Shown here: positions 24,162-33,798 of the stretch, piece by piece
Layout of the letters: the number at the start of each line of letters is the position of its first letter
Numbering within the stretch: position 1 is the stretch's first letter
Assembly: GCA_017415995.1 (NCBI GenBank)
Contig: JAFQDN010000073.1
Span: forward strand, 1-41,325
Reading direction: 5' to 3'
Length of the DNA: 41,325 nucleotides
Origin: Akkermansia sp.
GTDB taxonomy: Bacteria; Verrucomicrobiota; Verrucomicrobiia; Verrucomicrobiales; Akkermansiaceae
Notes under the pieces: model-generated
What the model was told of the DNA's origin: nothing
The model's input: only the letters and a program-made list of their open reading frames with translations
Databases searched by the model: none
Made by a program: the position numbers and the translations under genes

Positions 24162-24611
24162 ATGGAGGTACGTATCATAAGTAAGCCACTATTACTTGCG
24201 TTTTGTGCCGTAACTGCGCTGATAACCGCAGCATGTCATACACCTACACCGGCGGATCGCATAGCGGAGAATCCGGCTTTGTATGACAAAGTGCCTGTAC
24301 GGCACAGGGAGTTAGTGCAAAACGGACAAATATGCAGGGGCATGAGTCCGGATGCCGTTTTCCTTGCATGGGGAAAGCCGAATTCGGCACCCATAGAGGG
24401 GGAACGAGATGGCAAACGAGTCGTGCGCTGGGTATACAAGCGGTACGAACCACACATGGTAACAACGGACTGGTGGGGAGCTCCTTACATGGGAGTGCAC
24501 GGATGGCATGAGCCGTTCTATCCCACAACCGGTACGGTGTACGTTCCTACAGATAGCGCTTTTGTAGAATTTATGAATGGCAAAGTGGTATCATGGGAGC
24601 GTAAACGATGA
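24162..24611 (+). CDS. Lipoprotein with a BamE/OmlA-like motif
   Basis: A 149-residue protein whose signal ends in a lipobox (ALITAAC, Cys about residue 25), so probably a lipid-anchored envelope protein. The mature region contains CRGMSPDAVFLAWGKP, matching the helix-turn motif of BamE/SmpA-like domains (GMSxxxVxxxxGxP), then RVVRWVYKRY, also typical of that fold. The C-terminal part is rich in Trp, Gly and His (WWGAPYMGVHGWHEPF). The ATG at 24162 is preferred over the in-frame TTG at 24156 because of promoter spacing. First gene of a three-gene operon. Confidence 0.82.
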   Translation: MEVRIISKPLLLAFCAVTALITAACHTPTPADRIAENPALYDKVPVRHRELVQNGQICRGMSPDAVFLAWGKPNSAPIEGERDGKRVVRWVYKRYEPHMVTTDWWGAPYMGVHGWHEPFYPTTGTVYVPTDSAFVEFMNGKVVSWERKR

Positions 24612-24648
24612 TGAAAATAAGCGTTAACTCTAACAAAACAGTACACGT

Positions 24649-25131
24649 ATGAAGAAAGTAATCTGCATGATGGTTGCAGCAGCCGGGCTCTTAGTGACCC
24701 CCTCCTGCAAAAACGTAGCTTCCCTGGATACGGTAAGCCATGACAGCGTTGGCTCCGTTGGCACCGTATACTACGGAACGGTGACCAGCGCACGCAACGT
24801 GACGATTGATGCCTCCGATACCGACAAGAACCTCGGCACGATTGCCGGCGGTGCTCTCGGTGCAGCCTTGGGTTCCCTGTGGGGTGGTGGCCGTGCTCGT
24901 GCCGTAACGACGGTGGGCATGGGCTTAGTAGGTGCTGCTGCCGGTCGCGGAGTCGGCAAGTATACTACACAGACCCAGGGACAGGTGCTTACCATTAAGC
25001 TTGACGGCTCCGGACGCCGCCGCACGGTGACTCAGCCTGTGTACAAGGGCGTAGGCTACATTCCCGTTGGTACTCACGGTCAGCTTCAGGTTGGCGGCAA
25101 CAGCAAGTTCCTGCCTGACGGTTACTATTAA
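24649..25131 (+). CDS. Glycine-zipper lipoprotein (SlyB/17-kDa antigen-like)
   Basis: A 160-residue lipoprotein: signal MKKVICMMVAAAGLLVTPSC with lipobox ending at Cys20. The middle section GTIAGGALGAALGSLWGGG plus GLVGAAAGRGVG is a glycine zipper as in SlyB and the Rickettsia 17-kDa antigen, preceded by the usual YYGTVTSARNVTI strand. Such proteins sit in the outer membrane and support envelope integrity. Spaced 37 nt after the previous lipoprotein gene. Confidence 0.87.
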   Translation: MKKVICMMVAAAGLLVTPSCKNVASLDTVSHDSVGSVGTVYYGTVTSARNVTIDASDTDKNLGTIAGGALGAALGSLWGGGRARAVTTVGMGLVGAAAGRGVGKYTTQTQGQVLTIKLDGSGRRRTVTQPVYKGVGYIPVGTHGQLQVGGNSKFLPDGYY

Positions 25132-25164
25132 TATGAACCCAATTCCGGCATATCTGTCATAGTT

Positions 25165-26091
25165 ATGCAATTCGGAACAACAAAAGGGGGGGAGGCCATA
25201 GAGGCCTTCTCCCTTGTTACGTCTGAGGCGGTGGTGTGCATCAGTAATTTTGGTGCACGTATTATCAGCTATGAGTACAAGGGCAGGGATTTGCTCTATG
25301 GACCCAAAACACCGGAGGCGCTGGTAGAGGATACCTGCTATTGCGGTGCAGTTTGCGGGCGCGTTGCCAATCGCATTGCCGGTGGCAAATTTGAGCTGGA
25401 CGGCAAGGAGTACACCTTGGCTGTCAATAATGGAGCTAACCATTTGCATGGTGGACTCTGTGGATTCAGTGACCGCGTGTGGACAGTGCAGGAGGCTACG
25501 GCGGATACATTGGTGCTGAGCTTAGTTTCCGCTGATGGTGAGGAGGGCTACCCCGGTTGTGTGAGCGTGAAGGCTGTTTACCGATTGGTAGGAGCAGAGC
25601 TCACGCTTATCCTGGAGGCAACAAGTGATGCACCCACGCTGCTGAATCTGACTAACCACGCGTATTGGAATCTGAATGCCGGCGGGACAATTGATGAAGG
25701 CCATTGCCTGACCGTACATGCCTCTGCCTATACTCCCATGGTTGAAAATATTCCTACCGGAGCCATTATGCCGGTAGCCGGGAGCCGTTATGATTTGACC
25801 ACTCCCGTCTCGTTGAACGGTGAGGCGTATGACGACAACTTTGTACTTGGAACGCGCCCGGGGATAAAGACTGTGGCCGTGTTGAGTGCCGGAGGTTTGG
25901 AGTTAAGTCTTGCTACGGATGCTCCCGGCTTGCAGGTATACACCGGTGATTATTTGCCGCTCAAGCGCGGAGGTGTGGCGTTGGAGGCGCAGTGCTTCCC
26001 GGATACTCCCCATCATCCGCATTTCCCCACCATTCTTTTGGAGCCGGGGAAAACCGCAGTTCGCACAATTGTGTGGCAAGTGCGTGGCTGA
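25165..26091 (+). CDS. galM: Aldose 1-epimerase (mutarotase)
   Basis: Interconverts alpha and beta anomers of hexoses such as galactose and glucose. The 308-residue protein has the family motifs NRIAGGKF (69-76), NHLHGG (92-97), the catalytic acid His165 in TNHAYWNLN (163-171) and the base Glu274 in ALEAQCFPD. No signal peptide, so cytosolic. It follows two lipoprotein genes at 33 nt and ends before a strong terminator. Together with nagB and the ROK kinases it fits a sugar-using gut lifestyle. Confidence 0.94.
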   Translation: MQFGTTKGGEAIEAFSLVTSEAVVCISNFGARIISYEYKGRDLLYGPKTPEALVEDTCYCGAVCGRVANRIAGGKFELDGKEYTLAVNNGANHLHGGLCGFSDRVWTVQEATADTLVLSLVSADGEEGYPGCVSVKAVYRLVGAELTLILEATSDAPTLLNLTNHAYWNLNAGGTIDEGHCLTVHASAYTPMVENIPTGAIMPVAGSRYDLTTPVSLNGEAYDDNFVLGTRPGIKTVAVLSAGGLELSLATDAPGLQVYTGDYLPLKRGGVALEAQCFPDTPHHPHFPTILLEPGKTAVRTIVWQVRG

Positions 26092-26109
26092 TTTTTTAAG
26101 CCGAAAAAT

Positions 26110-26146
26110 AAACGGTGCATTCCGAAAAGGACTGCACCGTTTTTTT
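26110..26146 (+). terminator. Intrinsic terminator of the galM operon
   Basis: A 10-bp perfect stem (aaacggtgca / tgcaccgttt) with a 13-nt loop and a run of seven T. It lies 19 nt after the galM stop. Confidence 0.85.
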
Positions 26147-26167
26147 GTGGCCGTAAGAACTGAAAAA

Positions 26168-28606
26168 TCAGAAGAAATTGATGGGCAAGGCTGAGCCGGT
26201 TTCTCCCAAGGTGAAGGAAATGCCGAATCCGGTTTCTTTTTTGCCACCGTTATCACGCAGGAAAAGTGTGGTGCCCACGTACCAAGCACCGGACTTGCGG
26301 AATACGGAATATTGCTGGATGGGCATGCGTCCTTGCTCTATGTCCCAATACCAACGGCAGGCTGCGCTGTATTTATCATTGAAACGCAGGTTGGCGGAGA
26401 CGGAAATCTGTTCGGCATCTTGTTGAATCGGGTGATTGTTAATACAACGGTAGCCGATGCTGCCCTCAAAGTAAGCAACCGGTTGGTAAGTAATGCGCGT
26501 ATTGTACTGCGAGAATCCATCGCCGTCCTTAATGGTCGGGGTTTGTGTTTCCGCCGTAATGCGCAGTCGCCGTGTGGGGTGCAGGGTAAGTATGGAGAAT
26601 ACGTTGGAGTATTTGCTGTCCGTGTTCGGGTTTTCCTCATTATAATCCACAAACAGGTTCCAGTTGAGCAGCGTGCGTGACTCCCCGTCCACCGTGGTTG
26701 TCAAGGTGTTTTGCATGCCGATTCGCCAAATACTCCAGGTTCCCCAGCCGTCAATGCCGGTAAAGCCCATGAGGTCCAGCTCCTTGGGGCTGCTGGTTGT
26801 GTTGCCGTACAGGGAGGACCAGGTGTCTATCTTCGGCACCAACTCATTGGATGAGGAAATGCTGCAATACGACAATGAGGTGTAGGGGCGAATGACATGT
26901 GTGAGCCCTCGGTACCCCAGTGCAGGGACGGCAAAGTTTGCGTAATGCTTGTGCAGCTTGAAGCTCAAATCCAACCCGGCGTAGCCTAAGAAACGGTTGT
27001 CGGAACCAATGCCGTCTACTCCGTAGTATCCACTGTATCCTACACCCGCTTTCGGTGTAATATTGAGGAAATCGAAGGCTTTGAAACTTGTTGTAAACTC
27101 GTGTGTGGAGTTGGCTCGGAAGTAAGCGGAGGTGTTCAGCAAGCGCTCGTAGTAGTTGCGCACATCCGGGTCTTTAGTCTCATTGAGCGCCGCCCGGTAC
27201 ATGAACATCTCATTCGCCGGAATATATTGGCGCATGGAACCGATGCTGTTGCGGGTCTCGTATGTGATGCCGGTGTTCCCGATAGCGGTGCGCGCGCGGT
27301 AGTAGGACAACTCCACTCTTTCATCCGCCGTGTAAAAGTCATTGGGAGCAAAGCGCGTCAGGAACATGGCTTCACTGTCATCCGTTGTGCGCGTCAGGCG
27401 TACGACGTTATCCGGCTTGTCGTTGAGTCTTCCCTCTTTTTCATAGAAATCGCGCAGCAGGTATTGATCACTGAGGATGTCTATATTGGTAGCAAATGCC
27501 CAATCGCCGTGCGCATCGAAATCCGGGCGGGGGATGTCCCACAGTAAACGCGCCGAGATGCGGTAACGCTCATGGTCTGTCGGTTGGCGCGGTGTATCCG
27601 TGGGGTTAATCATTGGGTTGGTATCTTCCGCAAGGTATATTTGAACACCCGTCATGTCACGGTGCTTCCGTGTCATTTCAATGTCTTCAAAATCCAAGCC
27701 GGTAGCCAATCCACGGCGTGATCTGAAGTCCACGTGTGAGGTAAGCAGGTAATCCGCCGTCGGCATGTTGTCTTCCACTCGTTTGTTGCCGAACAGTATG
27801 CCGTATTGGTTCAGCAAATATGTGCCCCATATGGATTTTGTGCCGGGGAAGGGCAGATATCCCTCCCGCGGGTTGAGTGAGTGGGAAAAGGAAAACCACC
27901 CCAAAATCGGTATGGCTACGTCATGCTTACCTACGGATACACTCAAACGAGTAACGCGCCCGTAATCTCCAGGGTAAATCGTCAGAACTCCGGCTCCTAT
28001 CCAAGTATCCGGTTGTTGGGAATCATCTGTTGAAACGTAGGCGTCATGAATCCGCATGAATACCTTGCCTTTGGCATCGGTATCATACTCAATTTTGGAG
28101 CCTCTTACCAGTACGCCCCCTACTTTGGCGCGTACGGTGTTGATTTCCACCTTCTTTTTATCCCAATTATAGGTGCCGGACTGTGCCCGTGTAAGAGTTT
28201 CTCCCAAGTAGGCGGTTATGGGTCCCTCCAGATGAGCCGTCTTTTGCTCAAGATTCACTCGGATGGTTCCGGCCTGAATGTCAATCCCGGAATCCGTGCG
28301 CAGGTGTACGGGTTTTCCCTTGCTTTTGTACACGATGACTCGTGCTTGGTTGTCGAAAGTGATTTCTCCGCCTTCGTTATTGATGCACAGGCTACCCGGC
28401 ATTTCCGGCATAATGAGATTTTCCGGGGTGTTGTTTTCCGGGATGTCTGTTCGAGGAGCTTGTGCGGGAGTGGAAACTTGCTCAGGCTCAGTCGGTACCG
28501 ACATCAGTTCTTGGGCTGTTGCTCCATTGCACGCCGTGCCGGCAGCTATGATTACCATCGCTGCTTTGAGTCCTCTTCTCTTTTTATTGCGCATGCCTTT
28601 TCCCAT
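26168..28606 (-). CDS. lptD: LPS-assembly protein LptD (OstA)
   Basis: Outer-membrane translocon that inserts LPS into the outer leaflet. About 812 residues from the ATG at 28606: signal peptide (LKAAMVIIAAGTACNGATAQ), a Pro/Glu-rich stretch, an OstA-like jellyroll (about 85-215, with VHLRTDSGIDIQAGTIRVNL and KKKVEINTVRAKV), then a long beta-barrel domain with alternating aromatic strands ending in INFF, the terminal Phe typical of BAM substrates. The start at 28606 rather than 28660 is supported by a promoter lying between the two. It stands alone, convergent with galM and divergent from pckG. Confidence 0.88.
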   Translation of the reverse strand: MGKGMRNKKRRGLKAAMVIIAAGTACNGATAQELMSVPTEPEQVSTPAQAPRTDIPENNTPENLIMPEMPGSLCINNEGGEITFDNQARVIVYKSKGKPVHLRTDSGIDIQAGTIRVNLEQKTAHLEGPITAYLGETLTRAQSGTYNWDKKKVEINTVRAKVGGVLVRGSKIEYDTDAKGKVFMRIHDAYVSTDDSQQPDTWIGAGVLTIYPGDYGRVTRLSVSVGKHDVAIPILGWFSFSHSLNPREGYLPFPGTKSIWGTYLLNQYGILFGNKRVEDNMPTADYLLTSHVDFRSRRGLATGLDFEDIEMTRKHRDMTGVQIYLAEDTNPMINPTDTPRQPTDHERYRISARLLWDIPRPDFDAHGDWAFATNIDILSDQYLLRDFYEKEGRLNDKPDNVVRLTRTTDDSEAMFLTRFAPNDFYTADERVELSYYRARTAIGNTGITYETRNSIGSMRQYIPANEMFMYRAALNETKDPDVRNYYERLLNTSAYFRANSTHEFTTSFKAFDFLNITPKAGVGYSGYYGVDGIGSDNRFLGYAGLDLSFKLHKHYANFAVPALGYRGLTHVIRPYTSLSYCSISSSNELVPKIDTWSSLYGNTTSSPKELDLMGFTGIDGWGTWSIWRIGMQNTLTTTVDGESRTLLNWNLFVDYNEENPNTDSKYSNVFSILTLHPTRRLRITAETQTPTIKDGDGFSQYNTRITYQPVAYFEGSIGYRCINNHPIQQDAEQISVSANLRFNDKYSAACRWYWDIEQGRMPIQQYSVFRKSGAWYVGTTLFLRDNGGKKETGFGISFTLGETGSALPINFF

Positions 28607-28616
28607 TACGAAGCCT

Positions 28617-28645
28617 ATATTGCACGAATTGTTTACTTTTGTCAA
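28617..28645 (-). promoter_or_regulatory. lptD promoter
   Basis: Minus strand -35 TTGACA (28640-28645), a 17-nt spacer, -10 CAATAT (28617-28622); the ATG at 28606 follows 10 nt later. A start at 28660 would lie upstream of this promoter. Confidence 0.6.
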
Positions 28646-28790
28646 GCATCTTTGCATCAATATCTGTTGTTCTGTAAAAATACTTTTTCCTACTATATTA
28701 CTTGATAATTAGACCTGACAGGGTTCCCAAGTAAAAAAAGTGTACCTGATGGTGAAATTTCGTGTTGCAAGTCGTGCCGTAATGTGGTAG

Positions 28791-28796
28791 TATACT
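28791..28796 (+). promoter_or_regulatory. -10 box of pckG
   Basis: TATACT ends 6 nt before the pckG ATG, so the expected transcription start coincides with the start codon (leaderless mRNA). The best -35, TTGCAA at 28765-28770, is 20 nt away, longer than the norm. Confidence 0.45.
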
Positions 28797-28802
28797 GGCA
28801 CC

Positions 28803-30647
28803 ATGATTACAGGTACTACACATAAGAAGGCTGCTGAGTGGGTGGAGCAAATCCGCCAGCTCTGCAAACCCGATTCCGTCTACTGGTGCGACGGTTCCGA
28901 GGAAGAGAACACCAAGCTGTGCGACATGCTGGTAGAGAAAGGCACCTACATTCGCCTTAACCCTGAGAAGCGCCCCGGTTGCTTCTTGGCTCGTTCTACT
29001 CCTTCTGACGTGGCCCGCGTAGAGGAACGCACGTTCATCTGCTCTGAGAAGCAGGAGGACGCCGGTCCTACCAACAACTGGAAGTCCCCGGAAGAGATGC
29101 GCGCCATCCTCAACCCCTTCCTTGATGGCTCCATGAAGGGCCGTACCATGTACGTGATTCCTTTCTGCATGGGACCGCTTGATTCCCCCCTTGCCAAGAT
29201 TGGCATCGAGATTACTGACTCCGCTTACGTTGTCACCAACATGCGCATCATGACCATCATGGGCGAGAAGGTGCTCAAGCGTCTTGAGGACGAGCTGAAC
29301 GGCGGTGGTAATCCCAAGCGTGACGGCTACGGTGACTTCGTTCCCTGCCTTCACACCGTGGGTGCTCCCCTTGAGCCCGGTCAGGAGGACGTAACTTGGC
29401 CCTGCAACAACGAGGAGAAGTACATCTGCCACTTCCCCGAGACCGGTGAGATTATCTCCTACGGTTCCGGTTACGGTGGTAACGCCCTGCTCGGCAAGAA
29501 GTGCCTTGCCCTGCGTATCGCCACCGGCATTGCTCGCAAGAACGGCTGGATGGCTGAGCACATGCTCATCCTCGGCATCACCGACCCTGAGGGTCGCAAG
29601 TCCTATGTGACCGGCGCATTCCCCTCCGCTTGCGGTAAGACCAACCTGGCTATGGTTGTGCCCCCGCCCGCATTGGCAGAGAAGGGATGGAAGACCAGCA
29701 TCATCGGTGACGACATTGCTTGGATTTGGCCCCATGAGGACGGCACGTTCCACGCCATCAACCCCGAGAACGGCTACTTCGGCGTTGCTCCCGGTACCTC
29801 CTACAAGTCCAACCCCATCGCTATGGACACCATCAAGGAGAACATCATCTTCACCAACGTGGGTCTGACCGACGACGGTGACGTATGGTGGGAAGGTATG
29901 GACGGCGAGGCTCCCGCTCACGCCATTGACTGGCAGGGTAATGACTGGACCCCGGATTGCGGCCGCAAGTGTGCTCACCCGAACAGCCGCTTCACCGCTC
30001 CCGCTTCCCAGTGCCCCACGCTGGATCCCGAGTACTACAACCCGGAGGGTGTTTCCATCAGCGCATTCCTCTTCGGCGGTCGTCGTGCCACCACTATGCC
30101 GCTCGTATTCCAGTCCAAGGATTGGAACCACGGCGTATACGTAGGTGCCACCATGGGCTCCGAGATGACCGCTGCCGCATTCGGCCAGATTGGTCAGGTG
30201 CGTCGCGACCCGATGGCCATGAAGCCCTTCATCGGCTACAACGTAGGCGATTACTGGCAGCACTGGTTGGATATGGGTACAAAGACCTGCGCTTGCAAGC
30301 TTCCCAAGATCTTTAACGTGAACTGGTTCCGCAAGGATGCCGAGGGTAACTTCGTATGGCCCGGCTTCGGCGATAACATGCGCGTTCTTGACTGGGTACT
30401 TCGCCGCTGCCGCGGTGAGGTAGAGGGCGTGGAGACTGCCCTGGGTATCTCCCCCACCTATGCCGAGCTTGACACAGATGGTCTCAAGGGCTACGACGAG
30501 GCTGCCTTCAACACCAACATGGCTCTTTCCGAGTCTGAGTGGAAGGCTGAGCTCGAGTCTCAGACCGAGCTGTTCAACATGGTTGGCGACAAGCTTCCTG
30601 CCGAGCTCGAGGCTCAGCGTCAGGCTATGCTTGCTAAGTTCAACTAA
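28803..30647 (+). CDS. pckG: Phosphoenolpyruvate carboxykinase (GTP)
   Basis: Interconverts oxaloacetate + GTP and phosphoenolpyruvate + GDP + CO2; in gut fermenters it often runs toward CO2 fixation for succinate or propionate formation. The 614-residue length fits the GTP class. The GTP-class P-loop [12 protein letters not shown] holds the reactive Cys277 and Lys279, followed by the metal-binding GDDIAWIW. Codon use is very strongly biased, indicating high expression; this bias creates a long open frame on the opposite strand (28698-30263) that is not a gene. A terminator follows. Confidence 0.97.
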   Translation: MITGTTHKKAAEWVEQIRQLCKPDSVYWCDGSEEENTKLCDMLVEKGTYIRLNPEKRPGCFLARSTPSDVARVEERTFICSEKQEDAGPTNNWKSPEEMRAILNPFLDGSMKGRTMYVIPFCMGPLDSPLAKIGIEITDSAYVVTNMRIMTIMGEKVLKRLEDELNGGGNPKRDGYGDFVPCLHTVGAPLEPGQEDVTWPCNNEEKYICHFPETGEIISYGSGYGGNALLGKKCLALRIATGIARKNGWMAEHMLILGITDPEGRKSYVTGAFPSACGKTNLAMVVPPPALAEKGWKTSIIGDDIAWIWPHEDGTFHAINPENGYFGVAPGTSYKSNPIAMDTIKENIIFTNVGLTDDGDVWWEGMDGEAPAHAIDWQGNDWTPDCGRKCAHPNSRFTAPASQCPTLDPEYYNPEGVSISAFLFGGRRATTMPLVFQSKDWNHGVYVGATMGSEMTAAAFGQIGQVRRDPMAMKPFIGYNVGDYWQHWLDMGTKTCACKLPKIFNVNWFRKDAEGNFVWPGFGDNMRVLDWVLRRCRGEVEGVETALGISPTYAELDTDGLKGYDEAAFNTNMALSESEWKAELESQTELFNMVGDKLPAELEAQRQAMLAKFN

Positions 30648-30682
30648 AGCGTCGGCAGCCTAGCTGCATCAACATCCATTTG

Positions 30683-30720
30683 CCGCTGTCTCGGTCGTAT
30701 ACCGGGACAGCGGTACTTTT
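30683..30720 (+). terminator. pckG terminator
   Basis: Stem ccgctgtc / gacagcgg with an inner cggt/accg pair, followed by tacttttg. It lies 36 nt past the pckG stop. Confidence 0.75.
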
Positions 30721-30825
30721 GACGAAAATACCATTGAACAAATAACGGTTTGGAAGTGTCTGTATATTCAGGTATTTGAGCGTTAATCAAACGTCTTCCA
30801 TCTTCAAAAATAAATTATAGAAGCA

Positions 30826-33798
30826 ATGAGCGAAACTAAAGAGATTAATTATAGCCCGACGTTATCATACGATGATTCGTATGGCGTTGTGATGAATGAA
30901 GCCATATCCTTGGCCTCATTGTCGGAGGGGCTTATTACGACGGAACTGTTGCTGCAGGCTGTGCTGACAACATATCCTGAGTGTTTTACGGATATTTTGG
31001 GGGGCATGTGCATAGCACCGAAGTTAAAATTTAATTTTTATCCTAATAAAGAGGGGGTTCGCATGAGTGCGGAAACGCACCGCTTGCTCAGTCCGTATGG
31101 CGGAGTAATAGAGGAACTGTGCGATATGTGTGGCTCTCGTTCACGTGTCGGTGCGTTTCACATTGCTGCTGCATTATTGTACCTCCCTACGCCCCCTGTT
31201 CGCGAGGTTTTGACAATGAGCGGCTTTTGCTTGAGTGATGATGCCCTGCGTGAAAAAGTCAACACGGCACTTTGTAACAAAACACTGGCTTCTGCTTATG
31301 AGGTTTTGAAGTCAGAACGCCACGGGCTGATGACCAAAATACGCAATATTCGTAATAAACTTTTGAAAGTTTGTTGCGGGCAAGATGATGTGATTGATCG
31401 CATCATCATGCGCTTGGCTACGTTTTGGTCTACTCCGATGCTGGCTCGCAATGGGCGCCCTCTCAGTATTTGTCTTGTCGGTGGCTCCGGCACGGGCAAA
31501 ACTCACATTTCCCGAAAACTTACCAAAATCCTTGCCGAGGAGATGAATCTTCCGGTTTCTTCTCCGCTGGAAATGACACGCTTCAGCGGAGAGCAGATTG
31601 CTGCTGAGGACATGATTGGCCGTGGATCCGTGTGGAGGGATGGCGGTAAAGAAGGTGCGCTGACCTCACGTGCAGCCAAAAACCCAAAGTCCCTGCTGGT
31701 GTTGGAAAACTTTGATAAAGCTCACCAGTACGCCTTATCCCATGTGGATACCATGCTAACTGAGGGAAAAATTGATGATGAGTTTACCGGCAAAAACGTA
31801 TCATTTGCTGATAATATTGTTATACTGACAACATCTCTTCCGTGTCGCCAAGATGCTCGTTTTGTTTCCATGAATGAACAGAACGCCGGGCGCATTCCGC
31901 ATGATAAAATGATGGAGTTGATATGTAATACCATCAGCAATGCTCCCGGATTCAGTGCTCTTGAGCGTAATAAAATGGGAGCCATCCGAAGCTTGCTGGA
32001 TAAGGTGGAAGATATCATCCTGCTTAATGACCATGATGTGAAGAGCACGCGTCATATGATTCGATTGGCGCTGGAGTCTTCCATTGCTCTGATGTCAGAA
32101 ATACTCCGGGTTGAATGTGATATGCAGCGCTTGGAATTGTTGTTCTTGGAAAGCTTACAAAAAATCGGCTCTGCCAATAACATACGTCCCTTAGTGCAGG
32201 AGTCTATTCAGGACCGCGTCATGCAGTATTGTCTGAAGGATGTTACGGACCCTGACTTGCCTTTGCCTGAAACACTGGAAATCCGTGTGGATGATTTGCC
32301 GGAACTTCCATCCGCCTACAGTGATGCCACTCCCTACAGTGATGAATGGGTGGAAAAACGAACCGTAAAACGCCAGCAACTTGCCCGGCGCTTGCGGTAT
32401 GATATAGAATCCACGCGTGAGAATGATAAACTGATTCTGCATTTTACGCATTTGCGCCATATTGTGCTGCCCAGTATCGAAGACTCTGAATTCTTCTCCG
32501 TACGCTTGCCGGATGTTCGCCGCAGCGATTTGGTGGGAATGGACACCCCGTGGAACACCGTCATGCGTGCGCTCAAGCACATCCACTCCGGGAGCCAGAC
32601 CGGCATAACTCCGCAATACGGCGTATTACTTTGCGGACCTCCCGGAACAGGCAAAACATCCTTTGCAAAGGCAGTAGCGGCAGAGTTGGGCTTACCTTTC
32701 ATTTATGTAGCTACCTCGGACTTGTGTTGCAGCAATCCCTCCTTGGGGGTAAAACGAGTACAGCAATTGTTTGCAGCTGCTCACCGTACCGGTGCCATTA
32801 TTTTCTTGGATGAGGTAGACGCTTTAGGGAGTCGTGACCGCTCACACGGGTTGTATGATGTCGTTATCAACGCGTTGTTGACGGAGCTGGACGGCTTTAA
32901 TGAGCGCCACGTTTTGGTGCTTGCTGCAACCAACCGTCCGGAAATGTTGGATCCGGCTCTGACTCGTAACGGCCGTTTGCATACGCGCATATGGCTGGGT
33001 TGCCTCACCAACGATGCAGACCGCGCGGAGTTGATAAAAACATTCTGCGCTACTGCCGGGGTGGAGTTGGAGCCCTCCGTGGCAGAGTTTGCCGTCAGCA
33101 GTACCTACGATTGGTCTCCTGCCAATATCAAGGCCCTTTTGGCGCATGCCATCGAGTCTGCGGAGAATGAACAACGTGCCGTCTCTCGCCGGGATATTGT
33201 GGATGCCTTGCATAAGGAGTATTTCGGTGAAAATACGCAGCGAGAAGTTTTGGATTCAGCCAAGGCACGCCACGTTGCCGTTCATGAGTCCGGACATGCG
33301 CTGGTTTGTACCTTGTTAGGCATTCCTTGGGTGCAGGTTACCATCAATTCCGGTGGTGCTGCACTGGCGTATTTGGAAACCGGTCGCGTGGATGCAAATT
33401 GCAGCACGGCAGATGACCTCCGACGCATGATCGAGATTCGCTTGGCCGGGCGTGCAGCAGAAGAGCTGTTGAGTGTGCCTGCCGTGGGAAGCTCCCGTGA
33501 TTTTGAGCAGGCTCGCATACTTGCCGGACGCATTATTGACGAACGGTTAGAAGCTCATTCATCGTTCGGAACTTCATCCAGAGCATCCGCGAAACGTGAT
33601 GTTGCTATTGAGCGCATCATTAAATCCTGTATGAGCCGCGTTCGTTCTCGTTTGGCTGATCATCGTCATTGTCTGGAAACAATAGTTTCCCTCCTTCTCA
33701 AGCACCGTGTCCTGTTGCAGTCTGACGTTGCGACTGTGTTGGCATCCGGGGCAGAATCTAATCGTATCACCGTGGCTGCTGAGCTTCCTCAACAATGA
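30826..33798 (+). CDS. Clp_N + AAA + FtsH-like AAA + M41 metalloprotease fusion
   Basis: A 990-residue predicted cytosolic protease machine. Residues about 10-150 resemble the Clp N-terminal domain. Residues about 180-430 resemble the ClpB/ClpA second AAA module: Walker A GGSGTGKT (219-226), then LLVLENFDKAH (290-300) and ADNIVILTTS, with Glu-Asn replacing the Asp-Glu of Walker B. Residues about 560-800 are an FtsH-type AAA: GPPGTGKT (604-611), IIFLDEVDA (658-666), ATNRPEMLDPAL and arginine fingers Arg714 and Arg717. Residues about 805-985 are an M41 peptidase: HESGH (820-824) and third zinc ligand candidate Asp892 (SRDFEQA). The two membrane helices of FtsH are absent. The FtsH pore motif (F-V-G) reads NPS. 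The next gene overlaps by 4 nt. Confidence 0.88.
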   Translation: MSETKEINYSPTLSYDDSYGVVMNEAISLASLSEGLITTELLLQAVLTTYPECFTDILGGMCIAPKLKFNFYPNKEGVRMSAETHRLLSPYGGVIEELCDMCGSRSRVGAFHIAAALLYLPTPPVREVLTMSGFCLSDDALREKVNTALCNKTLASAYEVLKSERHGLMTKIRNIRNKLLKVCCGQDDVIDRIIMRLATFWSTPMLARNGRPLSICLVGGSGTGKTHISRKLTKILAEEMNLPVSSPLEMTRFSGEQIAAEDMIGRGSVWRDGGKEGALTSRAAKNPKSLLVLENFDKAHQYALSHVDTMLTEGKIDDEFTGKNVSFADNIVILTTSLPCRQDARFVSMNEQNAGRIPHDKMMELICNTISNAPGFSALERNKMGAIRSLLDKVEDIILLNDHDVKSTRHMIRLALESSIALMSEILRVECDMQRLELLFLESLQKIGSANNIRPLVQESIQDRVMQYCLKDVTDPDLPLPETLEIRVDDLPELPSAYSDATPYSDEWVEKRTVKRQQLARRLRYDIESTRENDKLILHFTHLRHIVLPSIEDSEFFSVRLPDVRRSDLVGMDTPWNTVMRALKHIHSGSQTGITPQYGVLLCGPPGTGKTSFAKAVAAELGLPFIYVATSDLCCSNPSLGVKRVQQLFAAAHRTGAIIFLDEVDALGSRDRSHGLYDVVINALLTELDGFNERHVLVLAATNRPEMLDPALTRNGRLHTRIWLGCLTNDADRAELIKTFCATAGVELEPSVAEFAVSSTYDWSPANIKALLAHAIESAENEQRAVSRRDIVDALHKEYFGENTQREVLDSAKARHVAVHESGHALVCTLLGIPWVQVTINSGGAALAYLETGRVDANCSTADDLRRMIEIRLAGRAAEELLSVPAVGSSRDFEQARILAGRIIDERLEAHSSFGTSSRASAKRDVAIERIIKSCMSRVRSRLADHRHCLETIVSLLLKHRVLLQSDVATVLASGAESNRITVAAELPQQ

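Noticed and set aside
28698..30263. 521-codon open frame antisense to pckG
   Set aside because: It arises from the extreme codon bias of pckG on the other strand; its translation is low-complexity in V, G, L and H and has no recognisable domain.
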